A stretch of 32,113 nucleotides of DNA, from contig VXMH01000114.1 in NCBI GenBank assembly GCA_009841235.1, positions 1-32,113 on the forward strand, in the 5' to 3' direction. Both the position numbers and the translations under genes were made by a program. Source of the DNA: Caldilineaceae bacterium SB0661_bin_32 (GTDB lineage Bacteria; Chloroflexota; Anaerolineae; Caldilineales; Caldilineaceae). Of this stretch, positions 8,568 to 16,467 are shown in pieces. The notes under the pieces were generated by a model. It ran no database searches, was not told the DNA's origin, and saw nothing but the letters and a program-made list of their open reading frames with translations. The stretch's first letter is position 1. The number at the start of each line of letters is the position of its first letter.

Positions 8568-9713
8568 TCAGCCCAACCGCCACGCGTCGTTATCGACCAG
8601 CTCAGTTCGCCCGCTGTCCGCGGAACGCACGCCGGCGTCAAGAATCGCCATCACTTCGAGATTGAACTCCAGGTCGAGGGTCTCGTGAAGCGGGTCGCCG
8701 GTTTGCAGCCGGTGTATGAACTCCTGGGCAATGTCCGACCGGTCGGAGGGCAACGGCTGGCACTCATGGTATTCGGTACGGCCGGCGCCTCTCTCTACGC
8801 GTACTTTAGGCGCCTGTCCGGGAGCCTCCTTGTCGACGACCAGCGTCCCTTCGGTACCGTAAACGATCGGCCCTGGGGAGACGCCGTGATCGAGAGTGGT
8901 CCAGGAAGCCTCGCACAGCGCCATCGCGTGGGGGAAGCGGACGATCATGGCGGCGTTGTCTTCGGCGTCGCCCCATCCGCTGTTGAGGTTGGCCCGCATT
9001 CCCATCACGGCGCTGGCAGGCTCGCCCACCAGCCAGCGGGCCACCAGGGAGCCGTAGCAGCAGTAATCGAGCATCACCCCACCGCCCGCGGCCTGCTGAT
9101 GCCACCAGGTGGCGCCCCGTTCAACACCGGACAGCTTGCGCGGGAGCGCCTGCCCGCCCTCATCGCCCCCCGGATGAGAGACGCCCGCGCCCAGCGGACC
9201 CAGGTGGCCTCCCCGGAACTTGACCGTCAGCACCTGCCCAATGGCGCCGCTGTCAACCAGCGCCTTGGCCTTGTGGGATGCCGGTTGCCACGTGGTCGGC
9301 CAGTTGACGATCAGCTCGATACCGGCCGCGCGGGCAGAGCGGGCCATGCTGAGGCCGTCCCGCAGCGAGGAGGCCATCGGCTTTTCGACCAGGACGTGCA
9401 CGCCCTTTTGCGCGCAGGCTTCCACCACGGCCGGATGCTGGGCATTCTCGGAGCAGCAGATAACGATATCGAGTTTCTCCTGTTCCAGCATCTCCTTGTA
9501 GTCGTCAAAAGCTCGCGGCATTCCCAGGTCTTCCAGGGCATGGCGCAAGTTCCAGCCCCGGGTGTAGTGGGCCGTGCGCAGTTCCGGGACCAGCGGCGGA
9601 GTGTCGGCGCAGGCCGCCAGTTCTGCCTGGGGATGGGCGGCGAACCGCTCTACCAGATGGTTGATGTGCATGTGGGCGAACCCAATGACGCCGATACGAA
9701 AACTATTCGCCAT
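8568..9713 (-). CDS. Gfo/Idh/MocA family oxidoreductase 1
   Basis: A 381-residue NAD(P)-dependent sugar or polyol dehydrogenase-like protein. The Rossmann N-terminus is present (RIGVIGFAHMH, 6-16), although the second and third glycines of the usual GxGxxG are replaced. The signature LVEKPMASS (108-116) carries the conserved Lys of the EKP motif. The C-terminal alpha/beta domain contains GGGVMLDYCCYG and IVYGTEGTLVVD, typical of the family. The ATG at 9713 has GGGAG about 9 bases upstream; an ATG 15 bases earlier overlaps that site. The upstream neighbour is the broken VapB remnant and the downstream one is the PhyH-like gene. The substrate is unknown. Confidence 0.9.
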   Translation of the reverse strand: MANSFRIGVIGFAHMHINHLVERFAAHPQAELAACADTPPLVPELRTAHYTRGWNLRHALEDLGMPRAFDDYKEMLEQEKLDIVICCSENAQHPAVVEACAQKGVHVLVEKPMASSLRDGLSMARSARAAGIELIVNWPTTWQPASHKAKALVDSGAIGQVLTVKFRGGHLGPLGAGVSHPGGDEGGQALPRKLSGVERGATWWHQQAAGGGVMLDYCCYGSLVARWLVGEPASAVMGMRANLNSGWGDAEDNAAMIVRFPHAMALCEASWTTLDHGVSPGPIVYGTEGTLVVDKEAPGQAPKVRVERGAGRTEYHECQPLPSDRSDIAQEFIHRLQTGDPLHETLDLEFNLEVMAILDAGVRSADSGRTELVDNDAWRLG

Positions 9714-9749
9714 GAATAACTCTCCCATTCGCGGAACGCTGATACATTC

Positions 9750-9967
9750 TCAATTGGCCCTGCGCGGCACGCCTGACTGACGCATCGTCTCCAGATCGCC
9801 TTCCCAATGCAGTTGACCGCGCAAGCCGCGAACTTCCTCCTGCGACTTCAATCGTACAAGGGTTCGCAAGGCGATTTCAACTGCTTCTCGCTTGGTGGCC
9901 GCTCCCGAGCAGCGCAGCGCATCGCCTCCTCGATCAACTTATCGTCAACTGTAATGTTGATGCGCAC
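9750..9967 (-). pseudogene. Frameshifted VapB-type antitoxin remnant, toxin missing
   Basis: Reading the minus strand from a GTG at 9967 (GGAG 7 bases upstream) gives VRINITVDDKLIEEAMRCA, the ribbon-helix-helix start of VapB antitoxins. This frame stops early, but the frame shifted by one continues with TKREAVEIALRTLVRLK, then QEEVRGLRGQLHWEGDLETM, and ends at a TGA at 9752-9750. Joined, these make about 72 residues, the usual VapB length. The span of 218 bases is two bases over a multiple of three, consistent with one deleted base near 9903-9908. No PIN-domain VapC follows: the next gene, 37 bases downstream, is an oxidoreductase. It is either a dead relic of a toxin-antitoxin pair or a sequencing indel in an orphan antitoxin. 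Confidence 0.78.
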
Positions 9968-10081
9968 GTGCACTCTCCGTCATTCGTCAACGGCGCAAAA
10001 CATTACGGCGGTTCTCGCCCGGACCGGATTGGCGCGGCTCCCGCAGCGGAGACAAAGCCGAACACTGCGCCGGCGCTACCG

Positions 10082-11191
10082 CTAGAAAGTCGTCCGCAAT
10101 GCCTGGGCAGTTCCCGATTGCGCCGACCGGTACGCCGAGTCGAAGATCTCGATGACGTGGCGGGCATGTTCCGCAGTCGAGGTAGTAGGGATCTCCTCCC
10201 GGATCCAGTCCACGAGCTGCATCACGTCCTCGTAGACGTGTGCCTCTTCCAGCCCGCGATGGTCGCCCACCACGTGCGGCAACGCTGCGTTCAGGTCGAT
10301 CTCTTCCTCCAGCGCTCGGCCCGGATAGTCGAACGGTTCGCCGTTCAGCATGCCCCCGTTGATGACCCCTTCAGTACCGAAAATCAGAGGCCGCCCCATA
10401 TTCGGGAGACCGCCCGCGGCCACACCGTAGACGAAAGCGAACAGACTGTCGCCGAAATCGAGGACCATCAGCGTATTGTCATCCATGTCGGTCGGCAACA
10501 TCTGGCCGTAAAATTCCCGTTCCTTCACCCGTACGCCCGAAAACGCGGTTACGCCCCTGGCGGGCCCAAGAATTCCTGTCATGGCGTGCAGACCGTACAC
10601 GGTCATATCGTAGAGCGGCCCGCCGCCGGGCTTGCGGAAGTACCACGCGGGGTTGACGTTGGTCAAAGGATCGTCGCCCCCGCGCACCCGCTCATTCTCG
10701 TGGTATCGGCCGAAGGCCGCGCCCGTGACCGCCCAGGTCAGTCTACCCAGCGCACCCTCCCCAATCAGCTCCTTGACACGTTTATGGGCCGGCCGCAGCA
10801 TCTCACCGGGACTGGAGACCAGCTTGACCCCTTTGGCCGCGGCCGCAGCGATCAACTGGTCGGCCTCGTCCACGGTTGTCGTCATCGACTTGTTGAAATG
10901 GATGTGGAGGCCGGCGTCGACGCACTGCATTCCCTGCTCGAAGTGGAAGCCGATCGGCGAAGCAATCGATACCGCGTCCACGGTCCCGGAGGCCAGCAGC
11001 TCCTCTGCGCTGGCGTAGAAGTTCGGAACGCCGAACTTGGCCGCGGCGGCCTCGGCGCGGTCTACGACCGGGTCGCAGACCGCGGTGACGTTGACCCGAT
11101 CCTGGACGTCGTCCATGGTCAGGTGGGGCAACAGGCCGCGAATCGAAATGCTGCCGGTGCCGATAATTCCCAAGCGCACTATGTCAGTCAT
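10082..11191 (-). CDS. Gfo/Idh/MocA family oxidoreductase 2
   Basis: A 369-residue member of the same superfamily as the gene at 8568-9713 but clearly divergent from it. The nucleotide-binding motif is LGIIGTGSIS (7-16), followed by an acidic residue after strand 2 (VCD, 38-40). The catalytic-Lys signature is HFNKSMTTT (98-106), so EKP is replaced by NKS with the Lys kept. The C-terminal domain contains GGGPLYDMTVYGLHAM and FGTEGVINGG. It probably oxidises a sugar, inositol or related polyol with NAD(P), but the exact reaction is unknown. The ATG at 11191 has only a weak ribosome site. An extended -10 element lies about 60-70 bases upstream. The sugar isomerase-like gene upstream on the same strand probably acts in the same pathway. 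Confidence 0.9.
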   Translation of the reverse strand: MTDIVRLGIIGTGSISIRGLLPHLTMDDVQDRVNVTAVCDPVVDRAEAAAAKFGVPNFYASAEELLASGTVDAVSIASPIGFHFEQGMQCVDAGLHIHFNKSMTTTVDEADQLIAAAAAKGVKLVSSPGEMLRPAHKRVKELIGEGALGRLTWAVTGAAFGRYHENERVRGGDDPLTNVNPAWYFRKPGGGPLYDMTVYGLHAMTGILGPARGVTAFSGVRVKEREFYGQMLPTDMDDNTLMVLDFGDSLFAFVYGVAAGGLPNMGRPLIFGTEGVINGGMLNGEPFDYPGRALEEEIDLNAALPHVVGDHRGLEEAHVYEDVMQLVDWIREEIPTTSTAEHARHVIEIFDSAYRSAQSGTAQALRTTF

Positions 11192-11257
11192 GGTATTCTA
11201 CTCGTTTCTGTTAAGTACTCTCGTCTTGCGTTTTCATTTCCAGGATCGGACGCGAAA

Positions 11258-11266
11258 ATTGTATCA
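11258..11266 (-). promoter_or_regulatory. Extended -10 promoter for oxidoreductase 2
   Basis: The minus strand reads TGATACAAT, a 5/6 -10 with TG extension. The best -35 is weak (TTGGAT, spacing 18). Initiation near 11251 gives a leader of about 60 bases. Confidence 0.45.
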
Positions 11267-11351
11267 CGCCTCAAAAGGGGCATCCAAGCCATTTCTCACA
11301 AGGGGGCGCATCCCAAGATGGGGGTGAACTCTCTTACACCCCTGGTAACGA

Positions 11352-11390
11352 CAAAACCACGGTAGGGGCAGGCCTTGTGCCTGCCCTCTC
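11352..11390. repeat. Intergenic palindromic repeat, copy 2
   Basis: Positions 11361-11390 are identical base for base to 121-150, including the 8-base arms (11366-11373 and 11379-11386), and the preceding AAACCAC matches copy 3. It lies between oxidoreductase 2 and the isomerase-like gene, downstream of the latter. Confidence 0.85.
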
Positions 11391-11548
11391 CCCATCCCAA
11401 ATCTGGACTGCACCCCTCACAAGGGAGAAAACTCGACCGCAGCGGATTTGGCCGGGCAAGCCCTACCTCAGACAGATGAACTCGGGGCTGCCATCCTCAG
11501 CTTGGCGGCAGGCCTGAAGAACAGGACAGCCCCCTGCGAACAATGGTG

Positions 11549-12322
11549 TCAGGACAACCCCATCCCCACAAGGTTGCGATAGCTGACGGCCAGACTCTCG
11601 AAGGGGTCGCCGGGGCAGATGTCCTGTTCCACGGCATACCATTCAACATTCGCTTCGCGGCAGGCCTCGAGGATGCCCGGCCAGTTCAGATTGCCTTCTC
11701 CGACCTCCTTCATCTCGTGGTCCCGCCAACCGGCCATCGCCATATCCTTGAGGTGAATAACCGGCATGCGGTCCTTCATCCGCAATATCCAGTCGCGCAC
11801 GTCGCCGCCCCCAAACTGAATCCAGTAGGTGTCCAGCTCCGCCAGCACATAGCGGGGGTCGGTCTCGTCAAACAGAATCTCAAGCCCGGACTTGCCGCCA
11901 TAGCGCATGAACTCAAAGCTGTGGTTGTGGTAGCTGAACGTAAGTCCGGCCTCGTGCAGAGTTCGGCCGACCTCCGATGCTTCCACCACGAACTGACGCA
12001 GCCCCTCTTCGCCCGCTTCGATGAAGTGACGGGGCATACTGCCTACAGCCACATGCTTGCAGTCCCAAAGACGGTGTTCATCGATCACAGCGGCGATCTC
12101 CTCTTGCAGGCGCGGCCAGGCAATGTGCGTATTCACGATCGTAATGCCGTGATCGTCGCAGATCTTCTTGACGTTTTCCGGGGATATGGGGCCAATTGCG
12201 GACACTTGCACTGCCGTGTATCCGATAGCGCTGATCCTGGCAATTGAGTCTGCAAATCCTTCCTCGGTCTTTGTAAAATCCCGCACTGTAAAAAGCTGTG
12301 CGGCAAGCACGTTCTCGCTCAT
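11549..12322 (-). CDS. Sugar phosphate isomerase/epimerase-type TIM barrel
   Basis: A 257-residue xylose-isomerase-like TIM-barrel protein (IolE/hydroxypyruvate isomerase type). Likely metal-site and barrel-end motifs are YHNHSFEF (131-138), AELDTYW (161-167), VIHLKD (188-193) and VEQD (231-234), with GEGNLNWPG (209-217) typical of the family. Such proteins isomerise, epimerise or dehydrate sugars and inositol derivatives. The ATG at 12322 has GGAG 7 bases upstream; the open frame extends 107 codons further, but that would run into the divergent promoter. It heads the minus-strand catabolic block (isomerase, oxidoreductases, PhyH-like) and is divergent from the membrane cluster. Confidence 0.87.
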   Translation of the reverse strand: MSENVLAAQLFTVRDFTKTEEGFADSIARISAIGYTAVQVSAIGPISPENVKKICDDHGITIVNTHIAWPRLQEEIAAVIDEHRLWDCKHVAVGSMPRHFIEAGEEGLRQFVVEASEVGRTLHEAGLTFSYHNHSFEFMRYGGKSGLEILFDETDPRYVLAELDTYWIQFGGGDVRDWILRMKDRMPVIHLKDMAMAGWRDHEMKEVGEGNLNWPGILEACREANVEWYAVEQDICPGDPFESLAVSYRNLVGMGLS

Positions 12323-12439
12323 TGATGTTCTCCTCAAGTGAGTAGACGATTCGATTTTTGCCTCGTTCCAAGCTTCAAGTAAACAATGGATAGCCTTACA
12401 CACGCAAGTTGGAAAGCCTCTGTCGTCTCGCAACCCTGA

Positions 12440-12468
12440 CTGGCACGCGGACAGCCCTGTGGTACAAT
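12440..12468 (+). promoter_or_regulatory. Promoter of the membrane gene cluster
   Basis: CTGGCA (12440-12445) and TACAAT (12463-12468) are 17 bases apart, and a TG at 12460-12461 makes the -10 an extended one. Matches are 4/6 and 5/6. Initiation near 12475 leaves about 39 bases to the ATG at 12514. Confidence 0.55.
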
Positions 12469-12513
12469 TCTTCGCACATTTCTGCAAACTGACCTTCACC
12501 ATTGGAAACAAGA

Positions 12514-12825
12514 ATGAGTTCGGACAGTCCTGTGCATGAGGAGAAGATCGACGAGACGGTTGACGAAACGCTCTCTGCAATTCGGCAGCGGCGGATGGTA
12601 CTGCCTGCAATCCTCTTTCTTGCTGGACACCGTCCCCTGGCATTCACATTCGGGCAGATGCTCCTGATCCTACAGCCTCTGGCTGTGCTCCTGGGCTCCC
12701 GAGGGCTGGACGCCTGGGTCCGCGTACTGACTCATCCGAGCGGTCCTCCCGCACTGACGGATCGATTGGCGGAGCTGCTGGAAGAGGACCGTCATTCAGG
12801 CCGTGAAGTGAAAACCGGAACGTGA
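12514..12825 (+). CDS. Cluster gene A: small hypothetical membrane protein
   Basis: A 103-residue protein of unknown function. An acidic, polar N-terminus (VHEEKIDETVDETL) precedes a hydrophobic stretch (about 29-58) containing LAGHRPLAF and QMLLILQPLAVLLG. A polar C-terminal segment follows, DRLAELLEEDRH. It probably associates with the membrane by one or two short helices. The LAGHRP-x-AF block recalls short hypothetical proteins from other Chloroflexota, from memory only. The ATG at 12514 has a weak GGAA site; a TTG four codons earlier is possible. It is the first gene after the cluster promoter and overlaps gene B by four bases (GTGA), a sign of coupled translation. Confidence 0.75.
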   Translation: MSSDSPVHEEKIDETVDETLSAIRQRRMVLPAILFLAGHRPLAFTFGQMLLILQPLAVLLGSRGLDAWVRVLTHPSGPPALTDRLAELLEEDRHSGREVKTGT

Positions 12826-13451
12826 GCTACTATTCAACACCGGGACAGCTGGCCGCTGCATGGCGGCAGCTTGCCGACACGGCCATTGAGTACGGCGAAA
12901 CGCCGCTCTTCGCCCTGGGCCTTGACCCGCTCTACCGGACCGGTCTGCTGAACCTGCTCGCATTGAGCCGCCTTTCCCGCCAGAATCTGGGGCCGCAGCA
13001 CCCGACAGTCGTCGCCGGTGGAGATGGCTGGCTCTGGCTGCTGGCTATGCTTGTCTGGCGGCCGGTCGGAGGAGGCTATCGACACCGTTCGGCAGCGGGC
13101 TCCAGTGCAACGACTGAAGGCAAAGCAGAGGGCTCGGCGGCCAGTTTCGATGATACGGGTCGAACCGTACTCTATGCCGGCGCGGACAGCGCTCTCTACG
13201 CCGCGGCGCTGAATCTCGCGGGGCAGCAGGGCGGCCCCGGCGCGACGCCGCCGGGTTTGGGCCTGTCCGGGCCGTCGACGGCATCCGCCGGAGTCGAAGG
13301 CGCGGACTTCGAGTTGTTGCCAGCCCTTTTTGAACGGGAGCCTGTGCCCGAGGCCGCGGAACCCTCAGAGGACGCCTGGCTGCAAAGGGGAGAGCGTTGG
13401 GCGAGCGGCCTGCTGGCGTTCGCGCTGCTTGTGTTTGCACTTTTCGGATAA
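12822..13451 (+). CDS. Cluster gene B: hypothetical protein with C-terminal anchor
   Basis: A 209-residue protein of unknown function. The N-terminal half is helical and moderately hydrophobic, with Tyr/Leu-rich stretches (YGETPLFALGLDPLYRTGLL) and GWLWLLAMLVWRP around 69-81. A Gly/Ser/Pro-rich low-complexity stretch (about 133-160) follows. The last 18 residues (ASGLLAFALLVFALFG) form a single transmembrane helix ending at the C-terminus, as in tail-anchored proteins. The GTG at 12822 overlaps the stop of gene A. The stop at 13451 is 6 bases before the start of gene C. No known domain is recognised. Confidence 0.72.
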   Translation: MSYYSTPGQLAAAWRQLADTAIEYGETPLFALGLDPLYRTGLLNLLALSRLSRQNLGPQHPTVVAGGDGWLWLLAMLVWRPVGGGYRHRSAAGSSATTEGKAEGSAASFDDTGRTVLYAGADSALYAAALNLAGQQGGPGATPPGLGLSGPSTASAGVEGADFELLPALFEREPVPEAAEPSEDAWLQRGERWASGLLAFALLVFALFG

Positions 13452-13457
13452 AGGACC

Positions 13458-14087
13458 TTGTACTCTTCCCGGTCGGGCTGGTTTAATCGAACTGTCCTCT
13501 TGATCGTCCTGGCCAGCGCGGGTCTGATCATTGCCTCGCGCTTCGGACTGAGTCCCGTACCGCCTGTCGTTTCGACTACGCTTTACGGCTGGGCGCTGCT
13601 GCTGGGCGCGTTCGCGCTCATACTTGGCATAGCCAACACTGTCAGATTCCACCTGGCCAGAGTTCAGCGAGGGCAGAGAGAGTGGCTTCTCAGCCTCCTT
13701 CTCTTGATCGTCTTTGCCCTCGTTCTTGGGGCGGGAATCTCGTCGCCAGAGGGAACAACGGGCCTTCTCTCCGAATGGATCTTCGACGCGGTCGTGGCGC
13801 CCGGGCAGGCAACGCTCTACGCGCTGACCGGCATATTCCTTCTGAGCGCCGCCTACCACTTTCTTCGCATCGACCGGCCTGGCGGTCTGTGGATTCTGGC
13901 CGGCGCACTTCCTATGCTGCTGGTGCAGACCCCCTTCCTCTACCGGATTTTGCCCACCGCACTGGTCGATCTGGTCGACTGGCTTCTTTCCTGGCCTGTA
14001 ATGGCCGCGATGCGCGGTGTTCTGCTCGGAAGCGCGCTGGCGGTCCTGTTCATCAGCCTCCGTTTGATCGTGAACGGCGCGAAATAG
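13458..14087 (+). CDS. Cluster gene C: six-helix membrane protein
   Basis: A 209-residue polytopic membrane protein with about six hydrophobic helices (roughly 12-28, 41-64, 75-93, 113-135, 141-158 and 183-203). The last segment, WPVMAAMRGVLLG, followed by a Ser-Leu-Arg, resembles a motif I recall in uncharacterised Chloroflexota membrane proteins. Function is unknown. The frame is closed upstream by the stop of gene B, so the TTG at 13458 is the first possible start. AAAGGA lies only two bases before it, which is tight, so the start is uncertain. A strong terminator begins 11 bases after its stop. Confidence 0.75.
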   Translation: MYSSRSGWFNRTVLLIVLASAGLIIASRFGLSPVPPVVSTTLYGWALLLGAFALILGIANTVRFHLARVQRGQREWLLSLLLLIVFALVLGAGISSPEGTTGLLSEWIFDAVVAPGQATLYALTGIFLLSAAYHFLRIDRPGGLWILAGALPMLLVQTPFLYRILPTALVDLVDWLLSWPVMAAMRGVLLGSALAVLFISLRLIVNGAK

Positions 14088-14097
14088 ATTCAACCTC

Positions 14098-14137
14098 CTG
14101 AAGACGGCCGCGTAAGCCTGCGGCCGTCTTCAGTTTT
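14098..14137 (+). terminator. Strong intrinsic terminator between genes C and D
   Basis: A perfect 14-bp stem pairs CTGAAGACGGCCGC (14098-14111) with GCGGCCGTCTTCAG (14120-14133) around an 8-base loop, followed directly by TTTT. This is the best terminator in the window. It ends 18 bases before the earliest start of gene D, leaving no room for a normal promoter between them. It may therefore act as an attenuator or leaky terminator for the second half of the cluster. Confidence 0.85.
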
Positions 14138-14173
14138 CGCTCGAAGGATTCCGACTTGGAGACAGGTTCGCCG

Positions 14174-15580
14174 ATGACGACGTTCGACTGTCCACACTGC
14201 GGGTACAGCAACCCGGCTGCTTCCCGATTCTGTGTCAATTGCGGCACCAATCTTGCACGCCGGCAGCCTCCGCCCGCCCCTGCCGGTGAATCAACTGAAG
14301 GGCCAGATGATCGCGCCGGCGAGCAGGATGCTGCGCCTCCTCAGCCCGGCGAGGCTTCCCAAGGGCGGCAACCCTCTGCCGGGACCTCCGACCCAGGCCG
14401 CTCTCGAACCTGGCCCCATGGCTCTTCCGCAGAGGAAGATGCAACACGGGAAACGGAAAAGGAGAAACCGGAGCCTGACGCCGGCCAGCCTGCCCCGCTG
14501 TTGGGCGGCCTTGGAGGCCTGCTTGAACCTGCGGATCCGCTGTCATTTACTGCCTCGGGCGCCGGCGCGCTCGATCCGGCTCGTGATCGCTACACAGATT
14601 TGTCCGGTGAACTGACTACAAACGAAGAGGAACGCAGACAGTTGCGGCAGCTCTTTGCCGAAGACCTGCCGCTGCCGGTCGGGGCTCGACCGGCGATGAC
14701 CCCGGATGTTGCGGAGACAGCCGCAAGCGGGAACGGTCTGCAGAGACAGCGCTGGCTCGAAATGATACTGCTTCTCAGCATGGTTGGCGCTTTGCTATGG
14801 GGTGGGCAATCGCCCCCGGGCGGCGCCGGACCGCATGCGCTGCCCGGCCTGGAACAGGCGCACCGGCAGATCGATACCCTGCCCCTGAACAGCCTCGTAC
14901 TGGTGAACTGGGCCTACGACCCTGCAACGGCCGGTGAAATGGACCTTGTCGCGCAACCGTTGATCGAGCATCTCCTGCAAAGACAGGCGAAGCTGATCGT
15001 CTTCAGCCAGTTGCCGGGCGGGCCGGCCACCGCGCGGCGTGTCATTGCCAGGGCAGAGGACTCTTTACAGCGGCCGTCGCGCACGCAGATTACAGCGAAT
15101 CTTGTCATCGAAGGAGGCTTTCTCCCCGGCGGCGCCGCCTCACTCCCCCTCCTGGGGGTCGCGCCGGCCCGGGCGCTGCCGGTCGACCCGCGCTGGGTTG
15201 ACCTCAGAGAACGGTTCAGCATCGCGGCGCTCGGTGAAACCGGACCAGCGCTTTCTCTTGTAATCGCCCCCCGCGCCGAAGATGTGCGGCGATGGCTGGA
15301 GCAGGTGCAGCCTCTCAACGGCGGCGCCGTCGTGGCGGCTACCAGTGCGGTAGCTGACCCGGCTGTTCGACCCTATCTGCACAGCGGACAGTTGGCCGGG
15401 CTCGTCAGCGGCTGGGACGGCGGCGGCGTCTACGTTCGCCGCCTGGAGCGCGCCCGCAGCATTGCTGAACGGGGCCGGTCGCTGAGGCAGGTCAGCGGCC
15501 AGAACTGGGGGGTTGGCATTCTGATTGTCGCTGTACTGCTTGGAAATCTGTCAGGGCTCAACCAGCGGAGGTCCCGGTGA
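14174..15580 (+). CDS. Cluster gene D: zinc-ribbon membrane protein
   Basis: A 468-residue protein. A zinc ribbon opens it, with Cys6, Cys9, Cys20 and Cys23 (CPHCGYSN and FCVNCG). A long Pro/Gly/Glu-rich, probably disordered linker (about 30-150) follows, then a short charged helix (150-162), one transmembrane helix (194-210), a folded domain (211-443) and a second transmembrane helix (445-462). If the ribbon is cytoplasmic, the folded domain faces outside. It contains NWAYDPATAGEMDLVAQPL, VIEGGFLPGGAASL, VRRWLEQVQPL and QLAGLVSGWDGG, motifs I recall from unannotated Chloroflexota proteins but cannot assign a function. The start is either this ATG (AGG 7 bases upstream) or a TTG at 14156 (AAGGA 7 bases upstream). 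It overlaps gene E by four bases. Confidence 0.82.
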   Translation: MTTFDCPHCGYSNPAASRFCVNCGTNLARRQPPPAPAGESTEGPDDRAGEQDAAPPQPGEASQGRQPSAGTSDPGRSRTWPHGSSAEEDATRETEKEKPEPDAGQPAPLLGGLGGLLEPADPLSFTASGAGALDPARDRYTDLSGELTTNEEERRQLRQLFAEDLPLPVGARPAMTPDVAETAASGNGLQRQRWLEMILLLSMVGALLWGGQSPPGGAGPHALPGLEQAHRQIDTLPLNSLVLVNWAYDPATAGEMDLVAQPLIEHLLQRQAKLIVFSQLPGGPATARRVIARAEDSLQRPSRTQITANLVIEGGFLPGGAASLPLLGVAPARALPVDPRWVDLRERFSIAALGETGPALSLVIAPRAEDVRRWLEQVQPLNGGAVVAATSAVADPAVRPYLHSGQLAGLVSGWDGGGVYVRRLERARSIAERGRSLRQVSGQNWGVGILIVAVLLGNLSGLNQRRSR

Positions 15581-16467
15581 GCCCGTTCAGCAGCGGTCTT
15601 CCCGGCCTCCTGCAGGATGCGGGCCTGGTCCTGGGTCTCGTAATCTCCCTGATGATCGGGAGCTATCTTATCCGGGACAACTTTCTGGCGCGCCTGGGAC
15701 AATACGTGCTGATCGGCGCCGGCCTGGGGTACCTGGCGGTTCTTGTTTGGCGCAACGTACTCTGGCCCCGGCTCTTTGCGCCTCTGATCGCAGATCCCAT
15801 GTCATGGCAGTCGGCGACGGCATCGGACCTGTTCAGCCTGTGGCTGCCGCTCCTCCTGGGCCTGCTCATGTGGGGAGGAGGGCTTGAGCTTCTGCGTCCT
15901 CCGCCCGACAGGCTCAGAGGACGAGTCCTTCTGCGCCTGCTGGCGGCGGTGCCTGCCGCCATCCTCGGCGGTGTCGTCCTGGGGGTCGCGGTGAGCGGTG
16001 CCGTGCAGGGCACATTGTGGCCCTTGCTCGCCGCGGCGCTCCAGCTGCCGCAACCGGAGGCAGTGGCAGCAACCGGTGGACCGGCGGGGGCTGGTCAGGC
16101 AACCTGGCCTGTCAGGCTGCTCACGCTGTTGATCACCGGCGGCGTCCTGATCCACTTGCAGTACGGCCCCATCGTCGGCGAAAAGGAAAAAGGGGCCTCA
16201 TCGCCGCGGGCTTCTTCGCCGGTCGAGGCGGATGCCGGTGCCGCCGGGCGGCCCAACCTGTTCAGAATGCTCATACGGACCTTGCTGCGTGTGTGGGAGG
16301 GTATTGGCCGCAGGGTCCTGTGGCTGGCCGCCGGCATCATCTTCGCTCGTCTAGTCGCGTCCCGTTTCTCACTGGCCCTGGCCCGCCTCGACTACTTTCT
16401 GTTTGAAGTTCCCCGCAGTGACCTCTGGCAGCTGCTGTGGGCGGCTCTGCGCGGAGGCGGTTCATGA
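15577..16467 (+). CDS. Cluster gene E: polytopic membrane protein
   Basis: A 296-residue integral membrane protein with six or seven predicted helices (about 14-31, 43-58, 86-107, 117-143, 145-157, 178-195 and 246-268). A charged cytoplasmic-type loop, VGEKEKGASSPRASSPVEAD (200-219), lies before the last helix. No family is recognised. The GTG at 15577 overlaps the stop of gene D (GTGA) and has GGAGG (15567-15571) five bases upstream, so the start is well supported. Its 3' end overlaps gene F by four bases. The D-E-F coupling suggests the three products are made in fixed ratio and act together. Confidence 0.82.
   Translation: MSPFSSGLPGLLQDAGLVLGLVISLMIGSYLIRDNFLARLGQYVLIGAGLGYLAVLVWRNVLWPRLFAPLIADPMSWQSATASDLFSLWLPLLLGLLMWGGGLELLRPPPDRLRGRVLLRLLAAVPAAILGGVVLGVAVSGAVQGTLWPLLAAALQLPQPEAVAATGGPAGAGQATWPVRLLTLLITGGVLIHLQYGPIVGEKEKGASSPRASSPVEADAGAAGRPNLFRMLIRTLLRVWEGIGRRVLWLAAGIIFARLVASRFSLALARLDYFLFEVPRSDLWQLLWAALRGGGS

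Larger units (their letters stand above)
11192..11548. other. Intergenic region between two minus-strand genes
   Basis: This 357-base gap holds the promoter at 11258-11266 and repeat copy 2 at 11352-11390. Beyond the repeat, towards the isomerase stop, there is a long-range pair of arms GGGGCTG and CAGCCCC near 11490-11535 that could form a loose hairpin. No coding sequence was seen. Confidence 0.5.

Noticed and set aside
9807..10085. 92-codon plus-strand open frame
   Set aside because: It is antisense to the VapB remnant, whose minus-strand reading matches a known family.
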